From contig CANMCD010000007.1 in NCBI GenBank assembly GCA_947496185.1, positions 149,620-213,619 of the forward strand: DNA of 64,000 bases, given 5' to 3'. The notes beneath the pieces are model-generated. The model did no database searches. It saw nothing but the letters and a program-made list of their open reading frames with translations, and was not told where the DNA came from. The position numbers and the translations under genes are program-made. The DNA comes from an uncultured Tenacibaculum sp. (GTDB lineage Bacteria > Bacteroidota > Bacteroidia > Flavobacteriales > Flavobacteriaceae). This document shows, in pieces, positions 32,472 through 41,829 of the stretch. The first letter of the stretch is position 1. Each line of letters opens with the position of its first letter.

Positions 32472-33374
32472 ATGACAAACACACTTATTACGATTGTTGG
32501 GCCTACAGCTATTGGTAAAACGGCTTTGAGTATCAAGTTAGCTAAACATTTTGATTGTGAAATTGTATCCTGTGATTCTCGCCAATTTTATAAAGAAATG
32601 TCTATCGGAACAGCGGTTCCTGATACAGATGAACTAGCGGCTGCTTCTCATTATTTTATACAAAATAGAAGTATTTTTGAAAATTATAGTGTAGGACAAT
32701 TCGAAAGAGACGCATTGGAAAAGTTATCCGTATTATTTGAAAAAAATCCAATTCAAATTATGGTTGGAGGAAGTGGTTTATATGTAGATGCCGTCATTAA
32801 AGGCTTAGATCACTTTCCTGATGTAGCTCCCACGATTAGAAAAAGCTTAAATGAAGCATTACAAGAAAAAGGAATTGAATACCTACAATCAAAACTTAAA
32901 GAGTTAGATATTGAATCATTTAATCGAATAGCCATAGACAACCCTCATCGTTTAATACGGGCCTTAGAAATATGTATTGGAACAGGTCAAACCTATAGCT
33001 CTTTTAAAAACAAACCCAAGACTGCAAGAAATTTTAAAAGTATTAAGATCGGATTGACAGCTGAGAGAGAAACTCTTTATCATAGAATTAACAAACGTGT
33101 TGATATTATGATTGAAAATGGTCTATTAGAAGAAGCAAAAGCATTACACCCGCATAAAGATTTAAACGCACTTCAAACGGTAGGGTATCGAGAATTATTT
33201 GAATATTTTGAAGGAAATTATACAAAAGAATTCGCTATTAGTGAGATCAAAAAAAACACTAGACGTTTTGCTAAAAGACAAGGTACTTGGTTTCGTAAAG
33301 ACACGAATATTATTTGGTTTGATTATGAAACTTCCTTTGATGAAATTTCAAACAAAATATTGGATATTTTATAA
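32472..33374 (+). CDS. miaA: tRNA dimethylallyltransferase
   Basis: A 300-aa enzyme that puts a dimethylallyl group on N6 of A37 in tRNAs reading UNN codons. The P-loop is at the start (TIVGPTAIGKTALSIKLAKHF), followed by the conserved IVSCDSRQFYKEMSIGTAVP, MVGGSGLYVDAVIKGL, NPHRLIRALEI and TVGYRELFEYFEG, with a KNTRRFAKRQGTWFRKD near the C-terminus. All family motifs are intact and the length is normal. Its ATG follows the channel stop codon without any gap. Confidence 0.97.
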   Translation: MTNTLITIVGPTAIGKTALSIKLAKHFDCEIVSCDSRQFYKEMSIGTAVPDTDELAAASHYFIQNRSIFENYSVGQFERDALEKLSVLFEKNPIQIMVGGSGLYVDAVIKGLDHFPDVAPTIRKSLNEALQEKGIEYLQSKLKELDIESFNRIAIDNPHRLIRALEICIGTGQTYSSFKNKPKTARNFKSIKIGLTAERETLYHRINKRVDIMIENGLLEEAKALHPHKDLNALQTVGYRELFEYFEGNYTKEFAISEIKKNTRRFAKRQGTWFRKDTNIIWFDYETSFDEISNKILDIL

Positions 33375-33474
33375 AAAAGACCGCTTTAAAATTATCATTG
33401 ATAAAAAATTAACACTAACTTAAGGTAGATGACTGTCCACTTTTTATAGTTTTGCCGCGTTAATTACAGAAATC

Positions 33475-33978
33475 ATGAAATCAAAAATTACTTTTTTCCT
33501 TATATTACTTACGGTATCTTATACTATAGCACAAAATAAAGTGGGTACTATAAATTCGGATTTTATTATTGGTAAAATGCCACAAACCAAAGTAGCCATG
33601 GAAAGAACGGATAAATTTGCTAAAAAATTAGATTCTTCTTTTCAAGTAAAAGTAGCAGCTTATAATGCTAAAATTAAAAAGTATAAAGCGGAACTAAAAA
33701 GTTTTAGCGAAGAAACTAAAAAAAGCAAAATGGTTGAAATTGCAGAAATAGAGAATGAGTTGACAAAGCTTCGTAAAAATGGTCCTACGCTAATAAAAAT
33801 ACGTCGCGATGAATACATGCGTCCTTTGTATAAAAAAATGACGGAAGCTATCAAAGTAATCGCCAAAGAACAAGGATATACCCAAATATTGACTACTGGA
33901 GGTAATGAGTTTGCTTATATTGATGAAAAACACGATATTACTAAAAAAGTCTTAGATAAAATGGGACTAAAAGAATAA
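33475..33978 (+). CDS. OmpH/Skp family periplasmic chaperone
   Basis: A 167-aa exported protein. Signal peptide MKSKITFFLILLTVSYTIAQ, then KVGTINSDFIIGKMPQTKVAMERTDKFAKKL, the typical OmpH/Skp entry, a long coiled-coil arm (YNAKIKKYKAELKSFSEETKKSKMVEIAEIENELTKLRKNG) and a C-terminal EAIKVIAKEQGYTQILTTGGNEFAYIDEKHDIT. Skp-like proteins form trimers that hold unfolded outer-membrane proteins in the periplasm. A TAGTTTTG -7-like element (33447-33454) lies 20 bp before the ATG. The DUF1853 gene follows after 5 bp. Confidence 0.92.
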   Translation: MKSKITFFLILLTVSYTIAQNKVGTINSDFIIGKMPQTKVAMERTDKFAKKLDSSFQVKVAAYNAKIKKYKAELKSFSEETKKSKMVEIAEIENELTKLRKNGPTLIKIRRDEYMRPLYKKMTEAIKVIAKEQGYTQILTTGGNEFAYIDEKHDITKKVLDKMGLKE

Positions 33979-33983
33979 TAAAT

Positions 33984-34811
33984 TTGAACCCAAATAAACT
34001 AAAAGAAATACAATCTCGTTATCACGGATTTTTAGAAACACCTTTTCTATGGCATGGAAGAGGTGTTTTTGATTTAATACACTTTTCTAACGAAAAATCA
34101 AAAACGGGTGTATTCACATTAACCATCGATAAAAACCCTCGTTTAGGAAAACTTGTTGAACGTTTTGTTTCTTTCGAATTAGGTCAGTGTCCCCATATTG
34201 ATATATTGGCTGAAAATATTCAAATACAACAAGAAAAAATTACATTAGGAGAACTTGATTGCATTTTACTGCAAAAGAATATCCCCATTCATCTTGAGGT
34301 TGTATATAAGTTCTACTTGTTTGTACCAACAACTGAATCCGATTCTCCATTGCATAATTGGATTGGTCCTAATAAAAAAGATTCGCTTATTCAAAAATTA
34401 ACAAAACTCAAAGAGAAGCAATTCCCGTTACTTTATCAAAAAGAAACCCTTAAATACCTAAAGAAACTACCTATTGATATTACATCTATCAAACAACAAG
34501 TATATTTTAAAGCTCAATTATTTATTCCTTTAAAACAACGAAAACAGCATGCAGCCATTACTCCATTGAATCAAAATTGTATCGTTGGTTTTTACTGTAA
34601 AAAAGAAGAGTTATCTATGTTTAAAAGTGATAAGTTTTTTATTCCTAAAAAGCACGATTGGTTAGTCATTCCGCATCAGCATGTTACTTGGACAAACTTT
34701 AAAATCTTCGAGTCAACTCTTCAAACCTTTCTAAACGAACAAAATTCTCCTTTGTGTTGGGTAAAAAAATCTAATGGGGAAATCATTAAACTTTTTGTGG
34801 TTTGGTGGTAA
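33984..34811 (+). CDS. DUF1853 family protein
   Basis: A 275-aa cytoplasmic protein whose sequence fits the DUF1853 family: LNKNPRLGKLVERF-like (here IDKNPRLGKLVERFVSFEL), IQIQQEKITLGELDCILLQKNIPIHLEVVYKFYLF and HNWIGPNKKDSLIQKLTKLKEKQFPLL. The GELDxIL...HLEVxxKF order recalls a PD-(D/E)xK nuclease core, although family activity is not established. The start is TTG at 33984, 5 bp after the OmpH stop. The 3' end overlaps the convergent EamA gene by 26 bp. Confidence 0.85.
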   Translation: MNPNKLKEIQSRYHGFLETPFLWHGRGVFDLIHFSNEKSKTGVFTLTIDKNPRLGKLVERFVSFELGQCPHIDILAENIQIQQEKITLGELDCILLQKNIPIHLEVVYKFYLFVPTTESDSPLHNWIGPNKKDSLIQKLTKLKEKQFPLLYQKETLKYLKKLPIDITSIKQQVYFKAQLFIPLKQRKQHAAITPLNQNCIVGFYCKKEELSMFKSDKFFIPKKHDWLVIPHQHVTWTNFKIFESTLQTFLNEQNSPLCWVKKSNGEIIKLFVVWW

Positions 34812-35709
34812 CTTTATTTTTTGTTTGTTTTTTACGTGAATTGATAAAATAGACCCCTGTTAATAAAACAATAGAAGCGATTGCTGATTGAACACTTAAT
34901 TTTTCACTCAAGAAAAACCACCCCAATAATAATGCGATTACGGGATTTACATAAGCAGAAGTTGCTACCTTTTCTGGAGAAACATTTTTCAATAAATAAT
35001 TAAATGCAGTAAAGGCAACAATACTTCCAAAAATAACAAGTAGTGTCATACATAAAGTTACTTTATTAGACCACATTGTAGGCGAGTGCCATTCTTCACC
35101 AAAAAACGAGCTAAAAACAAAAAGTAATATTCCTCCAATAAGCATTTGATATCCTGTACTTACAAAAAAGTTTTTAGGAAGATTTGCTTTCGAAACAAAA
35201 ACACTCCCGTAACTCCAACTTAACACACAACTTAAGGTCATAAAAATTCCCAAAATGCTATTCTCTGAAGCGGTAATTTCGTTTTGGCTTACTAATAAAT
35301 ACATGCCTAATATGCCCAGTCCTACACCAATAATTGACTTTCGTTGCATTTCCTTTCCGTCAATCAATCGTAATAATAATAAGACAAATAACGGTTGCGT
35401 AGACGCCAATAATGCTCCAAAGCCACTATCAATGTATTTTAATGCCCACACAAAAACACCGTTACCATACACTAAAAATAAAAAACAAGTAATCACAATA
35501 TTGAGTAACTGTTTTTTAGATGTATATAAAGGATATTTCATCAGCTTAGCGATAATTAACATAATAGTTCCTGCTGTAGTAAAACGCAATGATGATAAAA
35601 ATAATGGAGAAATTTCTGTTACTGCTATCTTATTAAGTAAATATGTTGACCCCCAAATAACATAAATAGCAAAAAAAGCTAATATGATTAGCCCCGTTGA
35701 TTTTTTCAT
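34786..35709 (-). CDS. EamA (DMT) family transporter
   Basis: A 307-aa inner-membrane transporter with about ten transmembrane helices in two EamA repeats (first FAIYVIWGSTYLLNKIAVTEISPLFLSSLRF; second LSCVLSWSYGSVFVSKANLPKNFFVSTGYQMLIGG and FNYLLKNVSPEKVATSAYVNPVIALLLGWFFLSEKL). The drug/metabolite transporter superfamily exports amino acids and related metabolites, but the substrate is unknown. Basic C-terminal tail (KKQTKNKVTTKPQKV). Its last 26 bp overlap the DUF1853 gene tail to tail. A TGTAAATTTACA palindrome lies upstream at about 35729-35740. Confidence 0.93.
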   Translation of the reverse strand: MKKSTGLIILAFFAIYVIWGSTYLLNKIAVTEISPLFLSSLRFTTAGTIMLIIAKLMKYPLYTSKKQLLNIVITCFLFLVYGNGVFVWALKYIDSGFGALLASTQPLFVLLLLRLIDGKEMQRKSIIGVGLGILGMYLLVSQNEITASENSILGIFMTLSCVLSWSYGSVFVSKANLPKNFFVSTGYQMLIGGILLFVFSSFFGEEWHSPTMWSNKVTLCMTLLVIFGSIVAFTAFNYLLKNVSPEKVATSAYVNPVIALLLGWFFLSEKLSVQSAIASIVLLTGVYFINSRKKQTKNKVTTKPQKV

Positions 35710-35779
35710 GTTTCCCTATTAATTGTTCTGTAAATTTACAATAAACTTCGGTCTAATAATACGCCTGTATTATTTTTAT

Positions 35780-36931
35780 TTACAACAAAGTTTCAAGGTA
35801 ATGACTATCTATAGCATAGCTACTTTTTAAAGCGCTAATTTTAGATTCAATTATACTTGTATCGACTGTTTTGGATGACTTTGTAGCCACCAACATAATA
35901 TTTTTACGCGTATGCTCATTACTTATAAATTCAAAAACATTTGTTTTGTACTGTTCCTTTTCTAAGAGTAACGCTCTTATGGTATCTGTTATCATTTCAA
36001 ATTGACGTTCTTTAAAAATACCATACTTTAACAACGGGCTTTCTTGCTCTTTCCCCTTCACCTGTTTTCTTAGTTGTTTATGACAACAAGGAGCACAAAT
36101 TATCAATTGAGCTTTGGATACAATACCTTTATAAATTGCATCATCCGTAGCTGTGTCACAAGCGTGGAGTGCAATTAACACATCTATTTTGTCATCACTA
36201 TAAGCTTGTATGGGTTGCGCTACAAAATTCAAATTTGAATAGGCACATTTACGTGCTATTTCATTACAATAATCTACTAAATGCGTTCTTAATTCGATTC
36301 CAGTTACTGTTACATCGTAGCCTTTATTTGTAAGATAATCATATAAAGCAAATGTCAAATATCCTTTACCAGACCCCATATCAACAATGTTAATCTGATT
36401 TGGCAGTTTAACAGCATTAAGTTGACTCTCTATAATTTCTAAATACTTATTAATTTGTCGGAATTTATCGGCCATTTTAGGTATTACTTTAAATTCCTTA
36501 TCCGTAATACCTAAGTGATATAAGTAGGTGTTCTTTTTGGCTCTTTTAACTTTTGTTTTATCATGATCCTTGGTAGGTTTTACCCGAATACTTGGCTGAA
36601 ATAAACTATAATTTACTTTTTTCTTTTTTGAAATTGAAATTTGCACGTCTTTTTCTAAAGTAAAAAGAGTTACTGCATTAAACTTATTAATTATCAATTT
36701 TTCCAATTCAAGTTTTGATTCTCGAAATGTATAATTTTTAACCTGATCATTTGTTACACTTCGATACAAAAACTGAAAATAAGAGTTGCCTCTAATCTCT
36801 ACTTCCCTGACATATACATTAACCAGCTCATTGCTCTTTCTTTGCGGTTTACTTAAAGTGATTTTTACAAAGTTAGCCTTATGAACGCTTAATTCAAATT
36901 CAGCTGTTAGTTTTTGAAGTGCTTCTTTCAT
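35780..36931 (-). CDS. SAM-dependent methyltransferase (METTL25/GSTCD-like)
   Basis: A 383-aa protein. Residues 1-150 form an N-terminal mixed domain with a basic linker (KPTKDHDKTKVKRAKKNTY). The methyltransferase core starts with the SAM loop NIVDMGSGKGYLTFALYDYL near residue 185, then VTGIELRTHLV, and VLIALHACDTATDDAIYKGI, LIICAPCCHKQLRKQ. The MGSGKGYLT, HACDTATD and APCCHK motifs are those of the group related to eukaryotic METTL25 and GSTCD, with a probable RNA substrate. The specific target is unknown. A single gene between the EamA and his loci. Confidence 0.88.
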   Translation of the reverse strand: MKEALQKLTAEFELSVHKANFVKITLSKPQRKSNELVNVYVREVEIRGNSYFQFLYRSVTNDQVKNYTFRESKLELEKLIINKFNAVTLFTLEKDVQISISKKKKVNYSLFQPSIRVKPTKDHDKTKVKRAKKNTYLYHLGITDKEFKVIPKMADKFRQINKYLEIIESQLNAVKLPNQINIVDMGSGKGYLTFALYDYLTNKGYDVTVTGIELRTHLVDYCNEIARKCAYSNLNFVAQPIQAYSDDKIDVLIALHACDTATDDAIYKGIVSKAQLIICAPCCHKQLRKQVKGKEQESPLLKYGIFKERQFEMITDTIRALLLEKEQYKTNVFEFISNEHTRKNIMLVATKSSKTVDTSIIESKISALKSSYAIDSHYLETLL

Positions 36932-37008
36932 GGGGTAAATTTACTATTACCTAACAAACAAAATCTAAAAAAAGTCATAAAAAATGTTAATTATATTATA
37001 TAATATAC

Positions 37009-37593
37009 TTATGCTCTTGATTTTAAAATTTCTTCAATATCTACTAATGTAATATCTTTGGCCTTTAGTAAAATTAACAAGTGGTACAGTAAATCTGCTG
37101 CTTCATTTTTGAATAAATCTATATTTTCGTCTTTAGCTTCTATAACCAATTCTACAGCCTCCTCTCCTACTTTTTGAGCTACCTTATTGATCCCTCTTTT
37201 AAATAACTTATTTGTATATGAACTTTCAACATCCTTGTCGATTCTATCGTGAATAGTTTCTTCCAAATCATACATAAAACCTTTTGAGCTTTCTTCTGCA
37301 AAACAAGAAGTAGATCCTTTGTGGCAGGTAGGACCTTTTGGAATCGCTTTGATCAGTAGTGTATCGTTGTCACAGTCTATCATCATTTTTTTAACCAAAA
37401 GAAAGTTTCCTGATGTTTCTCCTTTGGTCCACAGTCTATTTTTGGTTCTACTAAAAAACGTTACTTTGTTTTCATCTTTTGTTTTGAAATAGGCTTCTTC
37501 ATTCATATAACCTAACATCAGTACTTGCATCGTAGTATTGTGTTGTATAATAACAGGAATTAATCCGTTTCCTTTTTTAAAATCTAGTTGCAT
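37009..37593 (-). CDS. hisIE: Bifunctional phosphoribosyl-AMP cyclohydrolase / phosphoribosyl-ATP pyrophosphatase
   Basis: A 194-aa fusion for steps two and three of histidine synthesis. The HisI half (1-100) has [28 protein letters not shown] and the metal-binding DCDNDTLL and [13 protein letters not shown]. The HisE half (about 110-190) has [39 protein letters not shown], with the Glu-rich pyrophosphatase motif. It is the last gene of the operon and overlaps hisF by 10 bp. Confidence 0.97.
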   Translation of the reverse strand: MQLDFKKGNGLIPVIIQHNTTMQVLMLGYMNEEAYFKTKDENKVTFFSRTKNRLWTKGETSGNFLLVKKMMIDCDNDTLLIKAIPKGPTCHKGSTSCFAEESSKGFMYDLEETIHDRIDKDVESSYTNKLFKRGINKVAQKVGEEAVELVIEAKDENIDLFKNEAADLLYHLLILLKAKDITLVDIEEILKSRA

Positions 37594-38342
37594 CTTATGG
37601 GAATGTTTTGTTCTTGTAAATATTGTTTTAGTTTGGGTATCGGGATTTCTCCAAAATGAAAAATGCTTGCTGCTAAACCTGCACTGGCTGCTGTTTGTTG
37701 AAAAACATCGGTAAAATGTGCCTCATTACCAGCGCCTCCAGAAGCAATCACAGGTATAGAACACGTAGTACTCACCTGGTTTGTTATGTCTAATGCAAAT
37801 CCTGATTTTGTACCGTCATTATTCATAGAAGTAAGTAATATTTCGCCCGCCCCTAATGCTGCTACTTTTTTTGCCCATTGAACTGTGGATAATGAAGTTT
37901 CTTCTGTCCCCCCTTTGATAAAAACTTTCCAATCATTGTTTATTTTTTTAGTATCAATAGCAACAACTACAAATTGGCTTCCAAAACGATTTTTTAAATC
38001 CGTAATTAGTTGCGGGGTTTTAATAGCAGAAGAATTAATACTTATTTTGTCTGCTCCAGCATTAATTAGTTGTAAAGCATCAGCTACAGTGCTTATTCCA
38101 CCCCCTACCGTAAAAGGAATATTAATTTCAGCGGCTATTTTTTCTACCAATGTTATAAGAGTTTTTCTTTCCTCTAACGTGGCAGTAATATCTAGAAAAA
38201 CAAGCTCATCTGCCCCTTGATCTACATACCTTTTAGCCAATTCAACAGGGTCACCAGCATCTTTAATCGCTATAAAATTTACTCCTTTTACCGTTCGTCC
38301 ATTTTTTATATCCAAACAGGGAATTATTCTTTTTTTTAACAT
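37584..38342 (-). CDS. hisF: Imidazole glycerol phosphate synthase cyclase subunit
   Basis: A 252-aa (beta/alpha)8 barrel that joins ammonia from HisH to PRFAR, giving imidazole glycerol phosphate and AICAR. Motifs: [18 protein letters not shown] with the catalytic Asp near residue 11, [15 protein letters not shown] (phosphate), VVAIDTKK with Asp at about 130, [23 protein letters not shown]. Normal length. It overlaps hisA by 7 bp and hisIE by 10 bp. Confidence 0.98.
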   Translation of the reverse strand: MLKKRIIPCLDIKNGRTVKGVNFIAIKDAGDPVELAKRYVDQGADELVFLDITATLEERKTLITLVEKIAAEINIPFTVGGGISTVADALQLINAGADKISINSSAIKTPQLITDLKNRFGSQFVVVAIDTKKINNDWKVFIKGGTEETSLSTVQWAKKVAALGAGEILLTSMNNDGTKSGFALDITNQVSTTCSIPVIASGGAGNEAHFTDVFQQTAASAGLAASIFHFGEIPIPKLKQYLQEQNIPIRCN

Positions 38343-39049
38343 AACGCTTGTAATTCTTTTACTGTGATTTTTCCTTCATAAATTGCTTTTCCTAGAATAG
38401 CTCCTTCACAGCCAATTTCTTTGAGTTTATACAAATCTTCAAGATTACTTACCCCCCCACTTGCGATTAGGTTAATTGTTGTTTTTTCTAAAATTTCAAT
38501 ATACAGATCAATCGAAGCACCTTGTAGCATTCCGTCCTTAGCAACGTCGGTACAAATAACGTTCGTAATTCCCTCTTCTTTATACGCCTCTATAAAAGGT
38601 ATTACTTCAATATCTGAAGTATCCAACCAACCATTTGTTGCTATTTTTCGCTGCTTACAGTCAGCTCCTAAAATAATTTTATTACTTCCGTATTTGGCAA
38701 TCCACTTAGTGAAAACTGGACGGTTTTTAACAGCAATGCTTCCACCAGTAATCTGATTTGCTCCACTTTCAAAAGCAATATGAAGGTCTTCATCAGATTT
38801 TAAACCACCTCCAAAATCAATTTTCAAATTGGTTTTAGTCGCAATTTCTTCCAATATTTTATAATTCACAATATGATTGGATTTAGCTCCGTCTAGATCT
38901 ACTACATGCAGGTATTGAATTCCATTCGCTTCAAACTCTTTAGCCACTTCTAATGGAGATTGATTATATATTTTTTTTGTGTCGTAGTCTCCTTTGGTTA
39001 ATCGTACACATTTTCCTTCAATAATGTCAATAGCGGGTATTATTCTCAT
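38336..39049 (-). CDS. hisA: Phosphoribosylformimino-AICAR ribotide isomerase
   Basis: A 237-aa barrel enzyme that isomerises ProFAR to PRFAR. It starts [29 protein letters not shown], with Asp8 as catalytic acid/base; [14 protein letters not shown] and [16 protein letters not shown] (second catalytic Asp) and [13 protein letters not shown] follow. It overlaps hisH by 4 bp (ATGA) and hisF by 7 bp, indicating translational coupling. Confidence 0.98.
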   Translation of the reverse strand: MRIIPAIDIIEGKCVRLTKGDYDTKKIYNQSPLEVAKEFEANGIQYLHVVDLDGAKSNHIVNYKILEEIATKTNLKIDFGGGLKSDEDLHIAFESGANQITGGSIAVKNRPVFTKWIAKYGSNKIILGADCKQRKIATNGWLDTSDIEVIPFIEAYKEEGITNVICTDVAKDGMLQGASIDLYIEILEKTTINLIASGGVSNLEDLYKLKEIGCEGAILGKAIYEGKITVKELQALC

Positions 39050-39633
39050 TTTTTTAATTCTAAAAAGTTTTTTAATAGTTTTTCTCCTGTTTCTGCTGAT
39101 TTTTCAGGATGAAATTGCATGGCATAAAAATTATCCTTTTGCATTATAGCACTAAAAGGTTGTATATAATTACAAACAGCCAGCGTATCTTCACATATTT
39201 CTGCATAATAACTGTGTACATAGTACATATCATCTTCCTGACAGGTGTCTTTTAATAGGTTGGAAGTATTAATTTGTGAAAAATTATTCCATCCTATGTG
39301 AGGTACTTTTTCTTTAGGAGGGAAACGTTTGGCGGTGGTATTAAATATGCCTAAACATTTTGTATTACCTTCTTCTGAATATTTACATAATAATTGAAGT
39401 CCTAAACATATTCCCAAAACAGGTTGTTTTAAGGATACAATCAATTGATCGAGCTCCTTTTCTTGTAAAAAATGCATTGCCGAGCTAGCCTCTCCTACCC
39501 CTGGAAATACCACCTTGTCAGCTGCTTTAATTTTATCGGGATCATTAGTAATTATACTATCATATCCTAATCTAGTAATTGCATTTTGCACAGATTTAAT
39601 ATTTCCTGCGTTATATTTTATAATAGCTATCAT
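39046..39633 (-). CDS. hisH: Imidazole glycerol phosphate synthase glutaminase subunit
   Basis: A 195-aa class I glutamine amidotransferase that supplies ammonia to HisF. The nucleophile Cys is in [19 protein letters not shown] near residue 78, and the His-x-Glu pair is in [13 protein letters not shown] near the C-terminus. [17 protein letters not shown] is the oxyanion strand region. It lies 11 bp after hisB and overlaps hisA by 4 bp. Confidence 0.97.
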   Translation of the reverse strand: MIAIIKYNAGNIKSVQNAITRLGYDSIITNDPDKIKAADKVVFPGVGEASSAMHFLQEKELDQLIVSLKQPVLGICLGLQLLCKYSEEGNTKCLGIFNTTAKRFPPKEKVPHIGWNNFSQINTSNLLKDTCQEDDMYYVHSYYAEICEDTLAVCNYIQPFSAIMQKDNFYAMQFHPEKSAETGEKLLKNFLELKK

Positions 39634-39644
39634 TGTTTTATATA

Positions 39645-40781
39645 CTATAAGACCCCTTTGGTAGAAGGCAACATCATTTTATTAGTATCTCTTTTTACAG
39701 CCATTTTTATAGCTTTTGCAAATGCTTTAAAAATAGCTTCAATTTTATGGTGTTCATTTGTTCCTGTTGCTTGAATATTCAGATTACATTTAGCGCCGTC
39801 GGTAAATGATTTAAAAAAATGATAAAACATTTCTGTAGGCATTTTTCCCACCATTTCCCTTTTAAATACTGTTTCCCAAACCAACCAGTTTCTTCCTCCA
39901 AAATCGATCACCACTTGTGCTAAACAATCATCCATTGGCAAACAAAATCCATAACGTTCAATTCCTAGTTTATTTCCTAGAGCTTTCGCAAAGACCTCTC
40001 CTAAAGCAATAGCTGTGTCTTCTATTGTATGGTGTTCGTCTACATCCAAATCCCCTTGTACATTAATTTGTAAATCCATTTGACCATGACGTGCTATTTG
40101 ATCTAACATATGATCAAAAAAAGCAATCCCTGTAGTAATGTCACTTTTTCCTGTACCATCCAAATTTATCTGAATGGCTATTTGGGTTTCGTTGGTATTT
40201 CTAGTGAGTTCAGATTTTCTTTCATCTAGTTTTAAAAACTCATATATCGTATTCCAATCGTTGCTTTCCAGACCTATATAAGGAGCTAACTCCTTTTCTT
40301 TTACTGTTATTTCATTCTTCCCGAAATAGGTTTCATCATTAATATAAATGGCCTTCGCTCCTAAGTTTTTTGCCAATTCTACGTCTGTTAATCGGTCTCC
40401 AATAACAAACGAATTTGCTAGATCGTATTCTTCCGAAAAATATTTCGTCAATAGTCCCGTATTGGGTTTTCGTGTAGGTTGGTTGTCTTTAGCAAATGTT
40501 CGGTCTATTATTTCTTCGGAAAACACAATTCCTTCTCCTTCAAATGTATTCATAATAAGCTTGTGAACAGGCCAAAAAGCTGCTTCAGGAAAAACTTCCG
40601 TTCCCAATCCGTCTTGATTGGTAATCAACACTAATGTATAATCCAATTCTTTGGCTATTTTACCCAACCCTTGAAAGACTTTGGGATAAAAAATTAATTT
40701 TTCAAAGGCATCAATTTGTTCATCTGCTGGCTCTCTTATCAAAGTTCCATCCCTGTCAATAAATAATATTTTTTGTTTCAT
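39645..40781 (-). CDS. hisB: Bifunctional histidinol-phosphatase / imidazoleglycerol-phosphate dehydratase
   Basis: A 378-aa fusion. The N-terminal HAD phosphatase (1-165) has [15 protein letters not shown] with the nucleophile Asp, [11 protein letters not shown] and [17 protein letters not shown]. The C-terminal IGP dehydratase (about 185-378) has metal-binding histidine motifs [25 protein letters not shown], and [14 protein letters not shown]. The ATG at 40781 is chosen; the longer frame begins with TTG (MCKM) and would overlap hisC by 8 bp. This E. coli-like fusion is usual in Bacteroidota. Confidence 0.97.
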   Translation of the reverse strand: MKQKILFIDRDGTLIREPADEQIDAFEKLIFYPKVFQGLGKIAKELDYTLVLITNQDGLGTEVFPEAAFWPVHKLIMNTFEGEGIVFSEEIIDRTFAKDNQPTRKPNTGLLTKYFSEEYDLANSFVIGDRLTDVELAKNLGAKAIYINDETYFGKNEITVKEKELAPYIGLESNDWNTIYEFLKLDERKSELTRNTNETQIAIQINLDGTGKSDITTGIAFFDHMLDQIARHGQMDLQINVQGDLDVDEHHTIEDTAIALGEVFAKALGNKLGIERYGFCLPMDDCLAQVVIDFGGRNWLVWETVFKREMVGKMPTEMFYHFFKSFTDGAKCNLNIQATGTNEHHKIEAIFKAFAKAIKMAVKRDTNKMMLPSTKGVL

Positions 40782-40782
40782 T

Positions 40783-41829
40783 TTACACAAGTTTTAAGCT
40801 AAGTTTTTTTAATTCAGTAATTAATTTTTCGTTTTCAGATCTACTACCAACGGTTATTCGAATACAATTTTGAATAACATGATTTCTATTTCTAACTATA
40901 ATTTGTTTTTCTATTAGCATTTGATAGGCTTTTATAGCATTATCAACCTCTACTAATAAAAAATTTGCTTCGGATGGATAGATTTTTTTTACAAAAGGAT
41001 TTTTTTCTAGATCTTCTATAAGGCGTTTTTTTTCCTCTAAAATAAGTGCTTTATTTTCTTCAAATAACAGGATGTTATCTAAGGCATTACAAACTTCTTT
41101 TTGATTAATGCTACTAACATTGTAAGGAGGTTTTACCTTGTTATACAAGTCAATAATATTTTGCTTTGCATAAGCAACTCCTACTCTAACTCCTGCCAAG
41201 CCCCATGCTTTACTAAAAGTTTGACTAATAATAAGATTCGGATACCTGTCTAATGCGGTGATGTAAGACTCTTTCGAGCTAAAATCAATATATGCTTCAT
41301 CTATGATAACGACACCCGTAAAGTTTTCTATAATATATGCTATGCTAACTGCTTCAAAACAATTTCCTGTCGGATTGTTAGGTGAGCAAATAAATATGAG
41401 TTTTAAGGTTTCATCTTTTAAATAAGTGTCTAATTGATTGGTGTTAATCTGAAATTCTTTTGTTAAAGGCACTTCGATTAGTGTAATATCATTGATTTCT
41501 GCCGAGACCTTATACATTCCATAGGAAGGAGAAAAAGTCAAGGCTTTATCAATGTTTGGCTTACAAAAAATTCGAAATGCTAAATCGATAACTTCATCGC
41601 TTCCATTACCTACAAAAATTTGATTTTCTTTCGTGTTTTTTAGGATAGATAACCGTTTTTTTATAGCTTTTTGTTTTGGGTCAGGGTAACGATTATATTG
41701 CCCAAAGGGGTTTTCATTGGCATCTAAATAAACTTCTGCTTGTCCTTTAAATTCATCTCTAGCAGAAGCATACGCGTTTAAATTTTTAATATTTGGGCGT
41801 ATAATGGTATCTAAATTAAATTTTTTCAT
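40783..41829 (-). CDS. hisC: Histidinol-phosphate aminotransferase
   Basis: A 348-aa class I/II PLP aminotransferase that converts imidazole-acetol phosphate to histidinol phosphate. Motifs: [62 protein letters not shown] and [21 protein letters not shown], where the Lys in TFSKAWGL binds PLP. Overlaps hisD by 14 bp; 1 bp from hisB. Confidence 0.97.
   Translation of the reverse strand: MKKFNLDTIIRPNIKNLNAYASARDEFKGQAEVYLDANENPFGQYNRYPDPKQKAIKKRLSILKNTKENQIFVGNGSDEVIDLAFRIFCKPNIDKALTFSPSYGMYKVSAEINDITLIEVPLTKEFQINTNQLDTYLKDETLKLIFICSPNNPTGNCFEAVSIAYIIENFTGVVIIDEAYIDFSSKESYITALDRYPNLIISQTFSKAWGLAGVRVGVAYAKQNIIDLYNKVKPPYNVSSINQKEVCNALDNILLFEENKALILEEKKRLIEDLEKNPFVKKIYPSEANFLLVEVDNAIKAYQMLIEKQIIVRNRNHVIQNCIRITVGSRSENEKLITELKKLSLKLV

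Noticed and set aside
35753-35777. Hairpin AATAATAC-GCCT-GTATTATT as terminator of the methyltransferase gene
   Set aside because: The T run is on the plus strand, where no gene ends nearby; on the minus strand the tail is weak.
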